Below, piece after piece: positions 36,076-44,386 of a stretch of 64,000 nt of DNA (position 1 is the first letter of the stretch; every line of letters begins with the position of its first letter). The DNA comes from Bacteroidales bacterium (lineage in GTDB: Bacteria > Bacteroidota > Bacteroidia > Bacteroidales > F082): assembly GCA_017649945.1 (NCBI GenBank), contig JAGCFU010000025.1, positions 1 through 64,000 on the forward strand. The letters are read 5' to 3'. A program made the translations under genes and the position numbers. The notes beneath the pieces are model-generated. The model was not told where the DNA came from. It searched no databases and saw nothing but the letters and a program-made list of their open reading frames with translations.

Positions 36076-37166
36076 ATTCCTAACGAAATATTCAGTCCTC
36101 TCGCTGTACGGATGAGGTCGCAATCCGGTTCCACGAAGTTCATCTTCGCCACAGCGTCTTTGATTGGAACGCTGATAACATTCGGGTGACGGTAAGCCAC
36201 CATGTGTCCGTATTCTTTATTGAGCACCATCTCGAACGCCTTCACGCCGAACTGTGCCGCGAGCACTCTGTCGTAAGCGATTGGCACGCCGCCGCGCTGA
36301 AGGTGACCGAGTGTCGTCTCACGCATATCGTGTTCAAAGCCAGCGGCTTTCATCTGCTCTATGAATTTCACGCCGATGCCGCCGAGCTTCACGTTTTCAT
36401 ATCCCGGCTCGTTGCTCTTGGTGAATATCTGCGTGCCGTCTTTCGGCTTCGCACCCTCGCTGATGACCACGATGGCATGACCTCTGTCGTTGACAAATCG
36501 CTCCTCGAGACGCGCCTTCACGATGTTGACATCGTAAGGGAACTCTGGCAGCAGACACACCTCGGCACCGCCAGCAATCGCTGCGTTCAGCGCGATCCAG
36601 CCGGCGTCGCGTCCCATGACTTCAAGTACGAACACTCTATTATGCGACGCCGCGGTGGTGACTAACTTATCAACGGCTTCGGTAGCAATCTGCACTGCTG
36701 TCTGGAAACCGAAGGTGCAATCAGTCATCGAGAGGTCATTGTCTATTGTTTTCGGCACTCCGATGATGTTCAAACCTTTTTCATACAGCTTCTGCGAGAT
36801 ACGCTGTGAGCCGTCGCCTCCGATGTTGATGACGCAGTCGATGCCCATATATTCTAAGCGGCGAATCATCTCGTCGGAACGATCCACAATCTCCCAAGTG
36901 CCGTCGTTTTTCTTCACTGGCCAGCTGAACGGGCCGCCTTTGTTTGTCGTTTCTATTATCGTGCCGCCACGAAAATGTATTCCGCGCACGACTTCAGGTG
37001 TGAGGCGCACTATCTCCTGCGGCTCCCATAGCACTCCGTTGAAGGCCTGGATGCTGCCGAGGACTTCCCAGTCTTTCTCCTGCGACGCACGCTTCACAAT
37101 AGCGCGAATCACCGCATTAAGACCTGGGCAGTCGCCACCACCGGTTGTTATTAAAACTCTTTTCAT
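36072..37166 (-). CDS. pfkA: 6-phosphofructokinase
   Basis: A 364-aa phosphofructokinase of the glycolytic commitment step. The donor-site motif GGDGS (residues 116-120) has the glycine that in other PFKs marks ATP use. The segment VPKTIDND (residues 137-144) has Lys where E. coli PfkA has Gly124. Lys at this position is typical of PPi-PFKs and of the clade III ATP-PFKs, so the Gly/Lys combination fits the latter group (inference). The active-site Asp of TIDND is present. Followed by a 4-bp overlap with rodA, and preceded by the AT-rich repeat block. Confidence 0.93.
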   Translation of the reverse strand: MKRVLITTGGGDCPGLNAVIRAIVKRASQEKDWEVLGSIQAFNGVLWEPQEIVRLTPEVVRGIHFRGGTIIETTNKGGPFSWPVKKNDGTWEIVDRSDEMIRRLEYMGIDCVINIGGDGSQRISQKLYEKGLNIIGVPKTIDNDLSMTDCTFGFQTAVQIATEAVDKLVTTAASHNRVFVLEVMGRDAGWIALNAAIAGGAEVCLLPEFPYDVNIVKARLEERFVNDRGHAIVVISEGAKPKDGTQIFTKSNEPGYENVKLGGIGVKFIEQMKAAGFEHDMRETTLGHLQRGGVPIAYDRVLAAQFGVKAFEMVLNKEYGHMVAYRHPNVISVPIKDAVAKMNFVEPDCDLIRTARGLNISLGI

Positions 37167-37168
37167 TA

Positions 37169-37227
37169 TTCTAATTCAAAATTTAAAATTCAAAATTCAA
37201 AATTTAAAAATTTAAAATTCAAAATTA
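37169..37227. repeat. AT-rich repeat block, left flank of the S23-like gene
   Basis: Tandem copies of aatttaaaattcaaaa-type sequence run between pfkA and the S23-like gene. The 18-mer ATTTAAAAATTTAAAATT at 37202-37219 is the exact inverse complement of 37627-37644 on the other side of that gene. The 17-mer at 37210-37226 matches the atpB-atpE gap. Confidence 0.75.
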
Positions 37228-37614
37228 TTTAAACTTAGTTCCTTTTATCTCTGTATTATTTAGATAATCTATAAAACTATTTATTGATTTGGATATTTCT
37301 TCTGACAATGATTTCATTTCTTCAAATTGTTTTTCAGATATAAAACCATAATCAAACGCTCTATATATTTGACTTCTTGTTTCTCCACAAGAACCTTTGG
37401 CTATATATAAAAATTGTTTAAATTCACCATTTCCATTTCTTTCAAAACCTTCAGCAATATTATCCATTATTGAACCAGAAGCTGCTCTAATTTGAGAACA
37501 TAATCTAATTTCTTTAGAAAACTTATCTTCCAAAGTAATTTCAAAAATTTTCTTGGAAAAAGAACGAGCTTTCTGCCAAATAGGTAAATCCTCAAATCTT
37601 TTATAACTAGCCAA
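37225..37614 (-). CDS. S23-like four-helix-bundle protein
   Basis: A 129-aa four-helix-bundle protein of the 23S rRNA intervening-sequence (S23/IVP, PF05635) family, which also includes the Avd proteins of diversity-generating retroelements. The signature elements are DLPIWQKARSFSKKIFEIT, IRAASGSIMDNIAEGFERN, and KGSCGETRSQIYRAFDYGFI. The start is a TTG within the repeat-rich flank; no other start is in frame. There is no rRNA gene, reverse transcriptase or template repeat nearby. The whole gene is enclosed by perfect inverted repeats, and its AT-rich codon use differs from pfkA and aspS, which suggests insertion between them. Confidence 0.85.
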   Translation of the reverse strand: MASYKRFEDLPIWQKARSFSKKIFEITLEDKFSKEIRLCSQIRAASGSIMDNIAEGFERNGNGEFKQFLYIAKGSCGETRSQIYRAFDYGFISEKQFEEMKSLSEEISKSINSFIDYLNNTEIKGTKFK

Positions 37615-37644
37615 TTTTAAATCTTAAATTTTAAATTTTTAAAT
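37612..37644. repeat. AT-rich repeat, right flank of the S23-like gene and aspS 3' end
   Basis: The block contains AATTTTAAATTTTTAAAT (37627-37644), the perfect inverse of 37202-37219. It overlaps the last four codons and stop of aspS, so the repeat provides the LKI ending of that protein. The 17-mer 37620-37636 is repeated upstream of atpF. Confidence 0.75.
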
Positions 37645-39391
37645 CAAGCCTGATCTCTAATTCAGCAAGTTGCTCGTCCGAGATCGCTGACGGTGACTCC
37701 GCCATTACATCTCTTCCCTGGTTGTTCTTCGGGAATGCGATGAAGTCGCGGATTGAATCCTGACCTCCAAAGAGAGAGCAAAGTCTATCAAAACCGAATG
37801 CCAATCCTGCGTGAGGTGGTGCTCCGTATTCGAAAGCGTTCATCAGGAAGCCGAACTGCTCCTGAGCCTTCTCATCGGTGAAGCCGAGGGTGTGGAACAT
37901 CTTCTTCTGCAGGTTCTTGTCGTGAATACGTACCGAGCCGCCACCGACTTCAGTGCCGTTGAGCACGATATCGTAAGCGTTTGCACGGATCTCGCCCCAT
38001 TTGTCAGGCTGCTCGAGCAGATATTCATCTTCAGGCTTCGGAGCCGTGAACGGATGGTGCATGGCATAGAAACGCTGTGTCTCTTCGTCCCATTCGAGAA
38101 GCGGGAAGTCGATGACCCACAATGGTTTATACACGTTAGGATCACGTAAGCCGAGCTGATTACCCATCTCGAGACGGAGAGCGTTCATCTGCACTCTCGT
38201 CGGCATGGCTTTACCGCTGAGTATCAACAGCATATCACCTGGTTTGGCATTGCATTTGTCGAGCCATGTCTTCAAAATCTCAGGTGTGTAGAACTTATCG
38301 ACTGACGACTTGATTGTGCCGTCTTCGTTGTATTTCACGTAAACAAGGCCTTTAGCACCAACTTGCGGACGTTTCACAAAGTCGGTGAGTGCGTCGGTTT
38401 GCTTGCGGGTGTAGTTGGCACAGCCCTCTGCGTTGATGGCGACCACGAGTTCAGCCTCATCAAACACCGAGAAGCCGTGACCTTTCGCCACGTCGTTGAG
38501 TTCCACAAACTTCATTCCGAAACGGATATCCGGCTTATCGGAACCGTAATATTTCATTGCATCATGCCAAGTAATGCGAGGGAATTTATCGAATTCGATG
38601 CCTTTAATGGTCTTGAACAAATGTTTTGCCAAGCCTTCAAACATGTTGATAACGTCTTCCTGTTCGACGAACGACATCTCGCAGTCGATCTGTGTGAACT
38701 CAGGCTGACGGTCGGCACGGAGGTCTTCATCGCGGAAGCAGCGCACGATCTGGAAATAACGGTCGAAACCGGCAACCATGAGGAGCTGCTTGAACTGTTG
38801 CGGTGACTGTGGAAGAGCGTAGAACTCGCCCGGATTCATACGTGACGGCACCACGAAGTCGCGGGCGCCTTCAGGGGTCGACTTAATCAGGCAAGGGGTC
38901 TCAATCTCGAGGAAGTCATTGCCCGACAAGTACTTACGCACTTCCTGAGCCATCTTATGGCGCAAGATGATGTTGTTCTTGATTGGGTTACGACGCAAGT
39001 CGAGGTAACGGTACTTCATACGGATGTCGTCACCGCCGTCGCTGACGTCTTCGATAGTGAACGGAGGCACCTTCGAGGTGGTCAAAATCTTAAGGCTTTC
39101 GACTTTCAACTCGATGTCGCCTGTCGGGTTTTTCGGGTTCTTCGACTCGCGTTCCACCACAACGCCTTTAGCCTGAATGACGAATTCACGTCCGATTTCA
39201 CGGGCGGTCTTCATCGTCTCATCAGAGCTAACTCCTTCTTGCATAAAGAGTTGCGTAATACCATATCTATCACGGAGATCAATCCAAAGCAGGGCACCTT
39301 TGTCGCGCACACGCTGCACCCAGCCGCTCAAAGTGACTTCCTGACCCACGTTGGCCATGCGAAGTTCACCACAAGTATGAGTTCTAAACAT
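37631..39391 (-). CDS. aspS: Aspartyl-tRNA synthetase
   Basis: A 586-aa class II bacterial-type AspRS. The OB anticodon-binding domain opens the protein ([14 protein letters not shown]), the catalytic core follows with the class II motif 2 ([18 protein letters not shown]) and the GAD insertion domain, and motif 3 comes last ([12 protein letters not shown]). Length is normal for the bacterial form. Its final codons are made of repeat sequence bordering the S23-like gene, but the protein appears complete. Confidence 0.97.
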   Translation of the reverse strand: MFRTHTCGELRMANVGQEVTLSGWVQRVRDKGALLWIDLRDRYGITQLFMQEGVSSDETMKTAREIGREFVIQAKGVVVERESKNPKNPTGDIELKVESLKILTTSKVPPFTIEDVSDGGDDIRMKYRYLDLRRNPIKNNIILRHKMAQEVRKYLSGNDFLEIETPCLIKSTPEGARDFVVPSRMNPGEFYALPQSPQQFKQLLMVAGFDRYFQIVRCFRDEDLRADRQPEFTQIDCEMSFVEQEDVINMFEGLAKHLFKTIKGIEFDKFPRITWHDAMKYYGSDKPDIRFGMKFVELNDVAKGHGFSVFDEAELVVAINAEGCANYTRKQTDALTDFVKRPQVGAKGLVYVKYNEDGTIKSSVDKFYTPEILKTWLDKCNAKPGDMLLILSGKAMPTRVQMNALRLEMGNQLGLRDPNVYKPLWVIDFPLLEWDEETQRFYAMHHPFTAPKPEDEYLLEQPDKWGEIRANAYDIVLNGTEVGGGSVRIHDKNLQKKMFHTLGFTDEKAQEQFGFLMNAFEYGAPPHAGLAFGFDRLCSLFGGQDSIRDFIAFPKNNQGRDVMAESPSAISDEQLAELEIRLDLKI

Positions 39392-39421
39392 ATCGTTTAA
39401 TTATTATATTCTACAAATTTG

Positions 39422-39429
39422 CAAATATA
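39422..39429 (-). promoter_or_regulatory. Candidate -7 box for aspS
   Basis: Minus-strand TATATTTG, followed by C, matches TANNTTTG, about 30 bp upstream of the aspS ATG. Confidence 0.45.
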
Positions 39430-39437
39430 CAAAAATT

Positions 39438-41339
39438 TTAAATGTTGACTACCTTCATGCAACATTTTTTGCAGTCGAAATCAAGGCGGAAACGGCCACG
39501 TTCGTTAGTAATATATAAAGGTGTCGTCGGTTTCCCGATTTCCTTTGAGCACATACCGTTTGCGTAACGAATGCAATGTTTCGTTGTCATCACCACTATT
39601 TCACCATCCGGCATGGTTTTTTCGAGACCGTCGTCGATGTGCGGAACGCCATGATTCTCATAGAATTTGCGGGATAAAGAATTGGTGACGTTGCCGAGAT
39701 ATGACAGTCTTGTCATTTCGAGCGTAGTCGAGAAATCTCCTTCAATTGAATGAGATTTCTCCGCTCCCTGCGGTCGGTCGAAATGACGAGCGCCTACACG
39801 TTGCCGTTCTATCAACGATTTCTCCAATTCCGTCACCAGTTGGCGTTTCATCTCACCTAAAATCGATGTTGGAATAAAACAAACTGTATCTAATTGAATA
39901 TCAATATTTTCAACAACAAATTTCGTATCACCCCATTGTGATAATTTGGTACGTATTGTCTCGATTACCTTTTCAGGATTTTTAGCAACGTCTTTTTGGC
40001 ATTGCAAGCAAACACTGACGTTTCCTGATGACAATCGTAAACCCTCTGAGGTCTCAGAGAGTTCTAATCTGATTGGGAGTTTGCGATTGCCGGTAGAGTT
40101 TTCAACAGATTTTTGCCAGATGATGTCGAAGTTTCTATACAATGAGATTTCTCGACTACGCTTCGCTTCGCTCGAAATGACGATCTTTTTTATGTCATTT
40201 CGACCGACCGAAGGGAGCGGAGAAATCTCCTTTGAACACAAGATAACGTTACCTTCTACTCCGTTGACGTTGAATCCTTGCAGCTGTTTGTCATCATCCA
40301 AGAAACAAAGTCCGTCACCATTGTGAAGGGTTACGTCTTCTTTAAGCTTGACAATCAAGCGTTTACCATCAATTTTCTTGATTTCACCGATGTATTCTCC
40401 CATCGACTTCGGCGTAAACGGCGCATCGATGTTTTTTTGTCTGCCGTGTGCGAAATAGTCTGTAAAACCACGCGAAAACGATTTATCTAAATTCGGAACA
40501 AAAGATGGTGTTGAAACGCCTCGTGACGCACGCTCCAAATCAGGCCTTTTTTCAATGATTTCATCGATTGCTTGACGATAAAATGCCGTTGTATTTTTTA
40601 CATAATCAGCGTCTTTCAAACGGCCTTCGATTTTAAACGAAGTGATACCGGCATCAATGAGTTCCTCAAGGTTTTTCGAGTTGTTCATGTCGCGTAACGA
40701 GAGCATATGACGATTGGTTATCAACACATTACCGTTTTCATCCTCAAGGTTCCATTTCAACCGGCATGGCTGCGCACACGCACCACGGTTTGCGGAACGA
40801 TGGCCAATGACATGACTAAGGTAACACTGTCCGCTGTAACTTACACACAAAGCACCGTGAACAAAAAACTCCAACGGCACCGTTGTTTTGGAACGAATCT
40901 CCTTTATCTCGTTGATACTCAATTCTCTTGCAAGCACAACCTGTTTGAAGCCGACATCTTCCAAAAACTTCACCTTTTCAGCTGTCGTGTTGTTGCACTG
41001 TGTAGATGCATGCAAAGCAATCGGAGGCATGTCCATCATCAGAAGCGCCATATCCTGCACGATGAGCGCGTCGACACCGGCATTATAACAATCCCAGGCA
41101 ATTTTACGCGCTTGCTCCAACTCATTGTCAAACAACAAAGTATTGAGTGTCACGTAAACTTTCGCACCAAAAACAGCAGCATGATTACAAAGTTTTTCGA
41201 TATCCTCGATGCTGTTGCCGACCTTCTCACGAGCGCCAAAACTCGGTCCGCCGATATACACCGCATCAGCGCCGTGGTTGATGGCGGCGATTCCTACTTC
41301 AAGGTTCTTCGTTGGAGAAAGAAGTTCGATTTTTTTCAA
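39438..41339 (-). CDS. Peptidase U32-family protein (tRNA/rRNA hydroxylation type), with two in-frame repeat insertions
   Basis: A 633-aa U32-family protein. Relatives such as TrhP and RlhA take part in hydroxylation of tRNA U34 or 23S rRNA cytidine, so RNA modification rather than proteolysis is likely. The full U32 signature EFFVHGALCVSYSGQCYLS is present, with a GACAQPCR cysteine group after it. Residues about 370-399 and 518-543 are encoded by palindromic repeat elements with unlike sequence (VISSEAKRSREIS and FDRPQGAEKSHS-like segments). Both keep the frame open. The start is a TTG; no ATG is available upstream. It lies 23 bp from the radical SAM gene on the same strand. Confidence 0.88.
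   Translation of the reverse strand: MKKIELLSPTKNLEVGIAAINHGADAVYIGGPSFGAREKVGNSIEDIEKLCNHAAVFGAKVYVTLNTLLFDNELEQARKIAWDCYNAGVDALIVQDMALLMMDMPPIALHASTQCNNTTAEKVKFLEDVGFKQVVLARELSINEIKEIRSKTTVPLEFFVHGALCVSYSGQCYLSHVIGHRSANRGACAQPCRLKWNLEDENGNVLITNRHMLSLRDMNNSKNLEELIDAGITSFKIEGRLKDADYVKNTTAFYRQAIDEIIEKRPDLERASRGVSTPSFVPNLDKSFSRGFTDYFAHGRQKNIDAPFTPKSMGEYIGEIKKIDGKRLIVKLKEDVTLHNGDGLCFLDDDKQLQGFNVNGVEGNVILCSKEISPLPSVGRNDIKKIVISSEAKRSREISLYRNFDIIWQKSVENSTGNRKLPIRLELSETSEGLRLSSGNVSVCLQCQKDVAKNPEKVIETIRTKLSQWGDTKFVVENIDIQLDTVCFIPTSILGEMKRQLVTELEKSLIERQRVGARHFDRPQGAEKSHSIEGDFSTTLEMTRLSYLGNVTNSLSRKFYENHGVPHIDDGLEKTMPDGEIVVMTTKHCIRYANGMCSKEIGKPTTPLYITNERGRFRLDFDCKKCCMKVVNI
39712..39787. repeat. In-frame palindromic element in the U32 gene (copy 1)
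   Basis: Two related units face each other: GTCATTTCGAGCGTAGTC and its tail GAGAAATCTCC (39712-39740), then GAGATTTCTCCGCTCCC with GGTCGGTCGAAATGAC (39752-39787). The outer ends are complementary (GTCATTTCGA and TCGAAATGAC), and so are the inner ones, so the transcript can form a hairpin. It encodes residues 518-543 of the U32 protein. Confidence 0.85.
40144..40230. repeat. In-frame palindromic element in the U32 gene (copy 2)
   Basis: The same two units occur in inverse arrangement: GAGATTTCTCGACTACG ... CTCGAAATGAC (40144-40181) and GTCATTTCGACCGACCG ... GAGAAATCTCC (40194-40230). Ends are again complementary. It encodes residues about 370-399 of the U32 protein. Confidence 0.85.
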
Positions 41340-41353
41340 GACGAAATTTTTTG

Positions 41354-41361
41354 CAAAAATA
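41354..41361 (-). promoter_or_regulatory. Candidate -7 box for the U32 gene
   Basis: Minus-strand TATTTTTG, followed by C, matches TANNTTTG in the 23-bp gap after the radical SAM gene, leaving a leader of only ~10 nt before the TTG start. Confidence 0.4.
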
Positions 41362-41362
41362 A

Positions 41363-43054
41363 CTAATTTTTCTGATTATGAATAAAGAAAATGCTGCCCA
41401 CATCAACTAATTCGCCATCATATAACTCTATGATTCTCATATTGTTACGACGTATAAACTTTTTCAACTCCTTACACTCTTTCAGATGTTTCAAAGAGCC
41501 GCATACCACAACGCAATCATCCACGAGACCGCAGCAGCCAGGGAAGAAACCGTAATCATGACCAGGTAACGTTACCTGATGAGGGTCAACGTAAAAAACA
41601 TTGCATCCATTATCCTCCAAAACACGTTTTATACCGAAATCAGATGTGATGAAATTGCGTTCGTCCAACGCCAACAGATTGCATCGCGTATATCCTTGAT
41701 TTACATTCAGTTGCACGGATTTTGTCGATATTTTTCTATATAAATCCAATATCTTTTCATCAGTATAATTCAAGTTGTGAATAAGAATATTTCCGATTCC
41801 GACCGCATTGTATGGAACCGTTTCGGGATAAGCATTCCCGACGTTTTTCATTCCAATTTCCTTCATTATTCCTTCAGGAAAATTAATGTGGACGTTTTTC
41901 GCGCAAATCACTGTGTCACAACATCTTTCGTTGTAGCAAAAGAAAAAGATATCAGGATGTGACGAAATCGAAGGATACGCCTTGTCGGAAGGCTCAAGCC
42001 AAAGGACTTCACCAAGCTTTGAGAGATTCTCACGGGCTTCGGATGGCATAGTGGAGCTGGCAATAATATGATTGACGGAGAATTCTCCATTCCGCTTCGC
42101 TTCAGTCGAAATGACAACGTGCTTGTATCGCTGTTCCAGTTTTTTCTTGTTCTCGCCTCGATATCCTATTGCATGATTCAACTGATTCTCTGGGACTTCA
42201 ATACAAAAATTATCAGATTTTACATCCATTTTGTCGAATTTCCTACCCCACAATCTGCTGAACACCATCTCAGCGAAATTTTTATGATAAGGGCCGGCCA
42301 CAAAAGCATCGCCATTCAAATCTTCGGAAGTATGAAGGCCTAATCGGAGAACTTTCACATCGTTTTCGGTGAAATATTCATAAAGCGTGGCAGTTTGCTC
42401 AACAGCCTCATTAATATTTAAAGGTGTATATTCTCCATTTTTGTAAAGTCGCTCCAGTTCTGTGTCTTTCACCACAATACACGGATAGATACGCGTCTCT
42501 TTCGCGCCAAGTCGTACAATATCTTTTGCTGTTTGAAAATCGTCGTCGAAAGTGTCGAAAGGCAGACCGAGCATCATCTGTAAACCAAGCGTAACACCCT
42601 CATTAACAATAATTTGCGAAGCGTTTTCAATATCTTTGAAGGTATGTCCGCGACCACATTTTCTTAGAATCCCGTCGTTTGTAGTCTGCGCTCCGAGTTC
42701 AATGTTACGCATCCCTAAATTTTTCAGAATTTTTACGCGTTTTTCATCAATATAATCAGGTCGTGTACTGCATCTAATGCCGTTTATGACGCCTTTTTCG
42801 AGGTATGGCTGCACTATTTTCAGAAAATCATCCTGCATTTTTTCGGGAAGACCGGTGAAATTTCCTCCGAAAAACGCCACCTCAACAAACCTGTCTTTTT
42901 CCTTAAACGATTCCAGATGTCTTTCTATGATATTTTTAACCTCTTGAATATCAGGAAGTTTCTGTTTTCCGGTAATACTAAACTGGTTGCAATAAACGCA
43001 TCGGAAAGGACATGCGAGTTCGGGAAGAAAGACCGGTATGTTATAATGTTTCAT
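41363..43054 (-). CDS. Radical SAM protein fused to a DUF6873-like (guanidine-modifying-enzyme fold) domain
   Basis: A 563-aa two-part protein. Residues 1-310 form an Elp3/YhcC-related radical SAM domain with the cluster-binding C15xxxC19xxC22 (ELACPFRCVYCNQ), FFGGNFTGLP and GMRNIELGAQT. Residues ~330-563 resemble the DUF6873 family, thought to have the GME fold of arginine-modifying enzymes, with SSHPDIFFFCYN, NVNQGYTRCNLLALDE, ITSDFGIKRVLEDNGC and GHDYGFFPGCCGL. The junction (about residues 313-325) is coded by a repeat element related to those in the neighbouring U32 gene. I did not find a stop or frame change. A role in RNA modification with its U32 neighbour is possible but only inferred. 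Confidence 0.75.
   Translation of the reverse strand: MKHYNIPVFLPELACPFRCVYCNQFSITGKQKLPDIQEVKNIIERHLESFKEKDRFVEVAFFGGNFTGLPEKMQDDFLKIVQPYLEKGVINGIRCSTRPDYIDEKRVKILKNLGMRNIELGAQTTNDGILRKCGRGHTFKDIENASQIIVNEGVTLGLQMMLGLPFDTFDDDFQTAKDIVRLGAKETRIYPCIVVKDTELERLYKNGEYTPLNINEAVEQTATLYEYFTENDVKVLRLGLHTSEDLNGDAFVAGPYHKNFAEMVFSRLWGRKFDKMDVKSDNFCIEVPENQLNHAIGYRGENKKKLEQRYKHVVISTEAKRNGEFSVNHIIASSTMPSEARENLSKLGEVLWLEPSDKAYPSISSHPDIFFFCYNERCCDTVICAKNVHINFPEGIMKEIGMKNVGNAYPETVPYNAVGIGNILIHNLNYTDEKILDLYRKISTKSVQLNVNQGYTRCNLLALDERNFITSDFGIKRVLEDNGCNVFYVDPHQVTLPGHDYGFFPGCCGLVDDCVVVCGSLKHLKECKELKKFIRRNNMRIIELYDGELVDVGSIFFIHNQKN
42080..42116. repeat. Half-palindromic element at the radical SAM / DUF6873 junction
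   Basis: Read on the minus strand, the element starts GTCATTTCGACTGAAGCG and ends GGAGAATTC, a degraded form of the units in the U32 gene. It encodes the residues VVISTEAKRNGEF that join the two halves of the fusion protein. Confidence 0.75.
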
Positions 43055-43113
43055 TTCGACTTCAAAATTGCTAAAAAATATTGAATAATCGTAAATCTTA
43101 TCAAAATAATTCT

Positions 43114-43121
43114 TAACTTTG
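43114..43121 (+). promoter_or_regulatory. Candidate -7 box for the four-gene exported operon
   Basis: TAACTTTG, followed by C, matches TANNTTTG with a ~35-nt leader to the ATG at 43159. The -33 element is not clear. Confidence 0.5.
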
Positions 43122-43158
43122 CAAGTTATTAATGTAGAAAATTTTAAAACTCAACAAT

Positions 43159-43800
43159 ATGGTTAAAAACTTAAAAAGTATCACAATCCTCGCTCTTATT
43201 ACTCTCGTAACTATCTGTGGAGTAACAAGTTGCAAATCATCAGACGGATTAACAAAAAAAGAGTACAAGGCAAGAGTCGAACAGGCCACCAAAGACTTGA
43301 ACGCTATTTTGAACAACGAAACAGAGTGGACGTTAGAAGAACAGCAGGCCCGCGTCAATGAAATCAAACAGACAGATTTCTCAAAGAAGAATCCTGAAAT
43401 CGTCGAAATGATTGAGCGTGCCGAGGCAAAAATCGCCAACGAGATGGCTGAAAGAGACAGATTAGCTGAAGAACAGCGCCTCGCCGAGGAGCAGAGACTA
43501 CGTGAGTTGGAGGAGCAAAACAAGCCTAAGACAGGTCTCGCCGATTTCTTCAACATGATTGCCAACGCAAAAGACGCCTCAACAGCCAACGGTTACATTG
43601 CCGAAGCACTCAAGTTGTTCGAATCACCTGACGCCGTCGTCCTCATCCGCCTCAACAACTACGGTGACTACGACCGTCCGACAACAGCTGTCAACTACCT
43701 CAACTATCTCAAGGACCAGAAGAAAGTCAATGTGAATGTTGACAACATCAAGTACAACGCAGAAAACAAGATTACAGAACTCGAATTAATTAAGAAATAA
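43159..43800 (+). CDS. Coiled-coil lipoprotein, first gene of an unrecognised four-gene operon
   Basis: A 213-aa lipoprotein with lipobox TSC. The mature part starts with a helical region and a strongly charged coiled coil (AERDRLAEEQRLAEEQRLRE, about residues 93-112), then a smaller domain with NGYIAEALKLFESPDAVVLI and a predicted beta segment near the C-terminus. The C-terminal domain recalls nuclear-transport-factor-like or EexN-type envelope domains, but I cannot assign a family. It lies 1 bp before the next gene, so translation is probably coupled. Confidence 0.6.
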   Translation: MVKNLKSITILALITLVTICGVTSCKSSDGLTKKEYKARVEQATKDLNAILNNETEWTLEEQQARVNEIKQTDFSKKNPEIVEMIERAEAKIANEMAERDRLAEEQRLAEEQRLRELEEQNKPKTGLADFFNMIANAKDASTANGYIAEALKLFESPDAVVLIRLNNYGDYDRPTTAVNYLNYLKDQKKVNVNVDNIKYNAENKITELELIKK

Positions 43801-43801
43801 G

Positions 43802-44386
43802 ATGAAAAAGGTATTATTTGCAATAGCATTCGCATTTTTCGCATTGACAGGCTATCAGGCATTTGCACAGGAGCCTGAACTTAGTCCGGAACGCAAGCAA
43901 GCCATCGACAGTCTCGCCCTCGAGAAAGTCCGTGACCTGTCGAAATACGTCAAACTGATAGGCTCGAAGAACACTCCATGGAGCGAAGCCAACAGAGTCA
44001 TCGACCGCGCTGAAGAGCTCTTCGCACCAGACGCAGAAATCGGCGTGTCATCATTGTCAAAGACAAAAATCGAGTATTACAGAGTCCGCCAGTACCTTGA
44101 AAGACTTATGCGCCTCAACTACGACCGCGTTGAAATCGACTGGTATAAGATTCAGTATGTGTCTGACTTACAACGTCAGCCAGACGGAACATATGTAGGT
44201 GTCATCACCATTTTCCAGACATTCAAAGGCTATGACGCTGAAGGAAGACTCGTTTATCAGGACACTACAAAGAAAGACATCACAGTTTATGTCAAACGTA
44301 AAGAGACACAGATCGGCGGCCGTCTGATCGGCTTCTGGGATGTGCTGCTCGGTGACATGCGCGTGAAAGAAACCACACAGAAATAA
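43802..44386 (+). CDS. Exported protein of unknown function, second gene of the four-gene operon
   Basis: A 194-aa protein with a signal peptide ending AFAQ and no lipid-attachment Cys, so periplasmic or surface. The segment NRVIDRAEELFAPDAEIGVSSLS, a linker with KTKIEYYRVRQYLERLMRLNYDRV, and a C-terminal beta-rich part with GTYVGVITIFQTFKGYDAEGR resemble a SnoaL/NTF2-like cup fold, but this is not certain. Its stop shares one base with the next start (TAATG). Confidence 0.6.
   Translation: MKKVLFAIAFAFFALTGYQAFAQEPELSPERKQAIDSLALEKVRDLSKYVKLIGSKNTPWSEANRVIDRAEELFAPDAEIGVSSLSKTKIEYYRVRQYLERLMRLNYDRVEIDWYKIQYVSDLQRQPDGTYVGVITIFQTFKGYDAEGRLVYQDTTKKDITVYVKRKETQIGGRLIGFWDVLLGDMRVKETTQK

Noticed and set aside
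37225..37614. S23-like gene as an Avd component of a diversity-generating retroelement
   Set aside because: No reverse transcriptase, template or variable repeat exists within the window around it.
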